Shown here: piece after piece, positions 63,591-64,000 of the stretch
Numbering within the stretch: position 1 is the first letter of the stretch
Layout: each line of letters begins with the position of its first letter
Source: Antilocapra americana
Taxonomy: Eukaryota > Chordata > Mammalia > Artiodactyla > Antilocapridae
NCBI GenBank assembly: GCA_007570785.1
Contig: ML664161.1
Location: forward strand, 13,812,416-13,876,415
Direction: 5' to 3'
DNA: 64,000 bases
Program-made: the position numbers and the translations under genes
The notes under the pieces: generated by a model
The model's database searches: none
What the model was told of the DNA's origin: nothing
Seen by the model: only the letters and a program-made list of their open reading frames with translations

Positions 63591-64000
63591 TTTTTTAAAA
63601 AAATTTAATCACTCTTCTCCTTTCCTGCGATAGCTATTCATCCCCACTCCAATAACTTGGACATTGGTTGTATGACATAAATTGAGTGGATGAGCTGATC
63701 AATCACAGCTTTCAGAGGTATTAGAAGTATCTGCCAGTGCTCTTACTCTTTTCTTCTGCCACAAGAATGAACATGTCCTACATGGGGTCTGCTCCAAAAC
63801 CTTGGATCCCCAAATAAGAAGATACAAAACAGAGCCACAGTCGGCCCACGTTATCTACACCAAGAGATTGGAAAATAAATCTTTATTTTTATAAACTGGC
63901 GAAATTATTTATAGTCTTAAAAGAAAACTAATATACTTTAAAGTAGTATTTTGAATGCATATATCCCTAAGGGATGTAATCTAGAGACCAAAAAAAAAAA
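63591..64000. other. Unannotated window end
   Basis: AT-rich, no gene seen. It ends in a run of about ten A that may be the start of a SINE or LINE tail cut by the window edge. Confidence 0.4.

Overview
The window is mammalian nuclear DNA from a ruminant, most likely bovine or a close bovid. It holds BovB LINEs, Bov-tA type SINEs and CHR-type cetartiodactyl SINEs on a background of older mammalian repeats (L1, L2, MIR, MER5/MER3-like hAT elements, Tigger, a Charlie-like hAT, MLT1 LTRs). It is AT-rich, with a low density of short ORFs. No prokaryotic operon, phage, CRISPR array or plasmid feature is present.

The window carries one protein-coding gene, TBL1XR1 (transducin beta-like 1 X-linked receptor 1), entirely on the minus strand. 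All 14 coding exons can be placed to the base between 46401 (ATG) and 7759 (end of the TAG). Their phases join perfectly into 514 codons. Every junction has GT/AG sites. The protein has an N-terminal LisH and F-box-like region, a polyalanine linker and a C-terminal WD40 propeller. It is the nuclear exchange-factor subunit of the NCoR/SMRT-HDAC3 corepressor complex.

Layout: 1-514 is the 3' end of a BovB LINE beyond the gene. About 2.77-7.76 kb is a long, repeat-poor probable 3' UTR. 7.8-16.1 kb holds the exons for the C-terminal half of the propeller. 16.1-29.4 kb is a 13.3 kb intron filled with nested repeats (L1 carrying SINEs and a BovB, followed by a longer decayed BovB). 29.4-37.5 kb holds the exons for the F-box-like region, linker and first WD repeats. 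37.5-46.3 kb is intron. 46344-46446 is the first coding exon with part of the 5' leader. 46.45-64 kb is the upstream 5' UTR intron, which contains no convincing exon. The promoter and CpG island are not in the window.

I see no convincing undescribed biological system. The observations most worth a second look are a two-codon upstream ORF just before the TBL1XR1 start, a clean record of nested retrotransposition with target-site duplications, an L1 that lacks its RT core, a composite SINE sharing one perfect target-site duplication, a decayed hAT transposase remnant, a CpG-enriched intronic island and the long repeat-free 3' UTR block.
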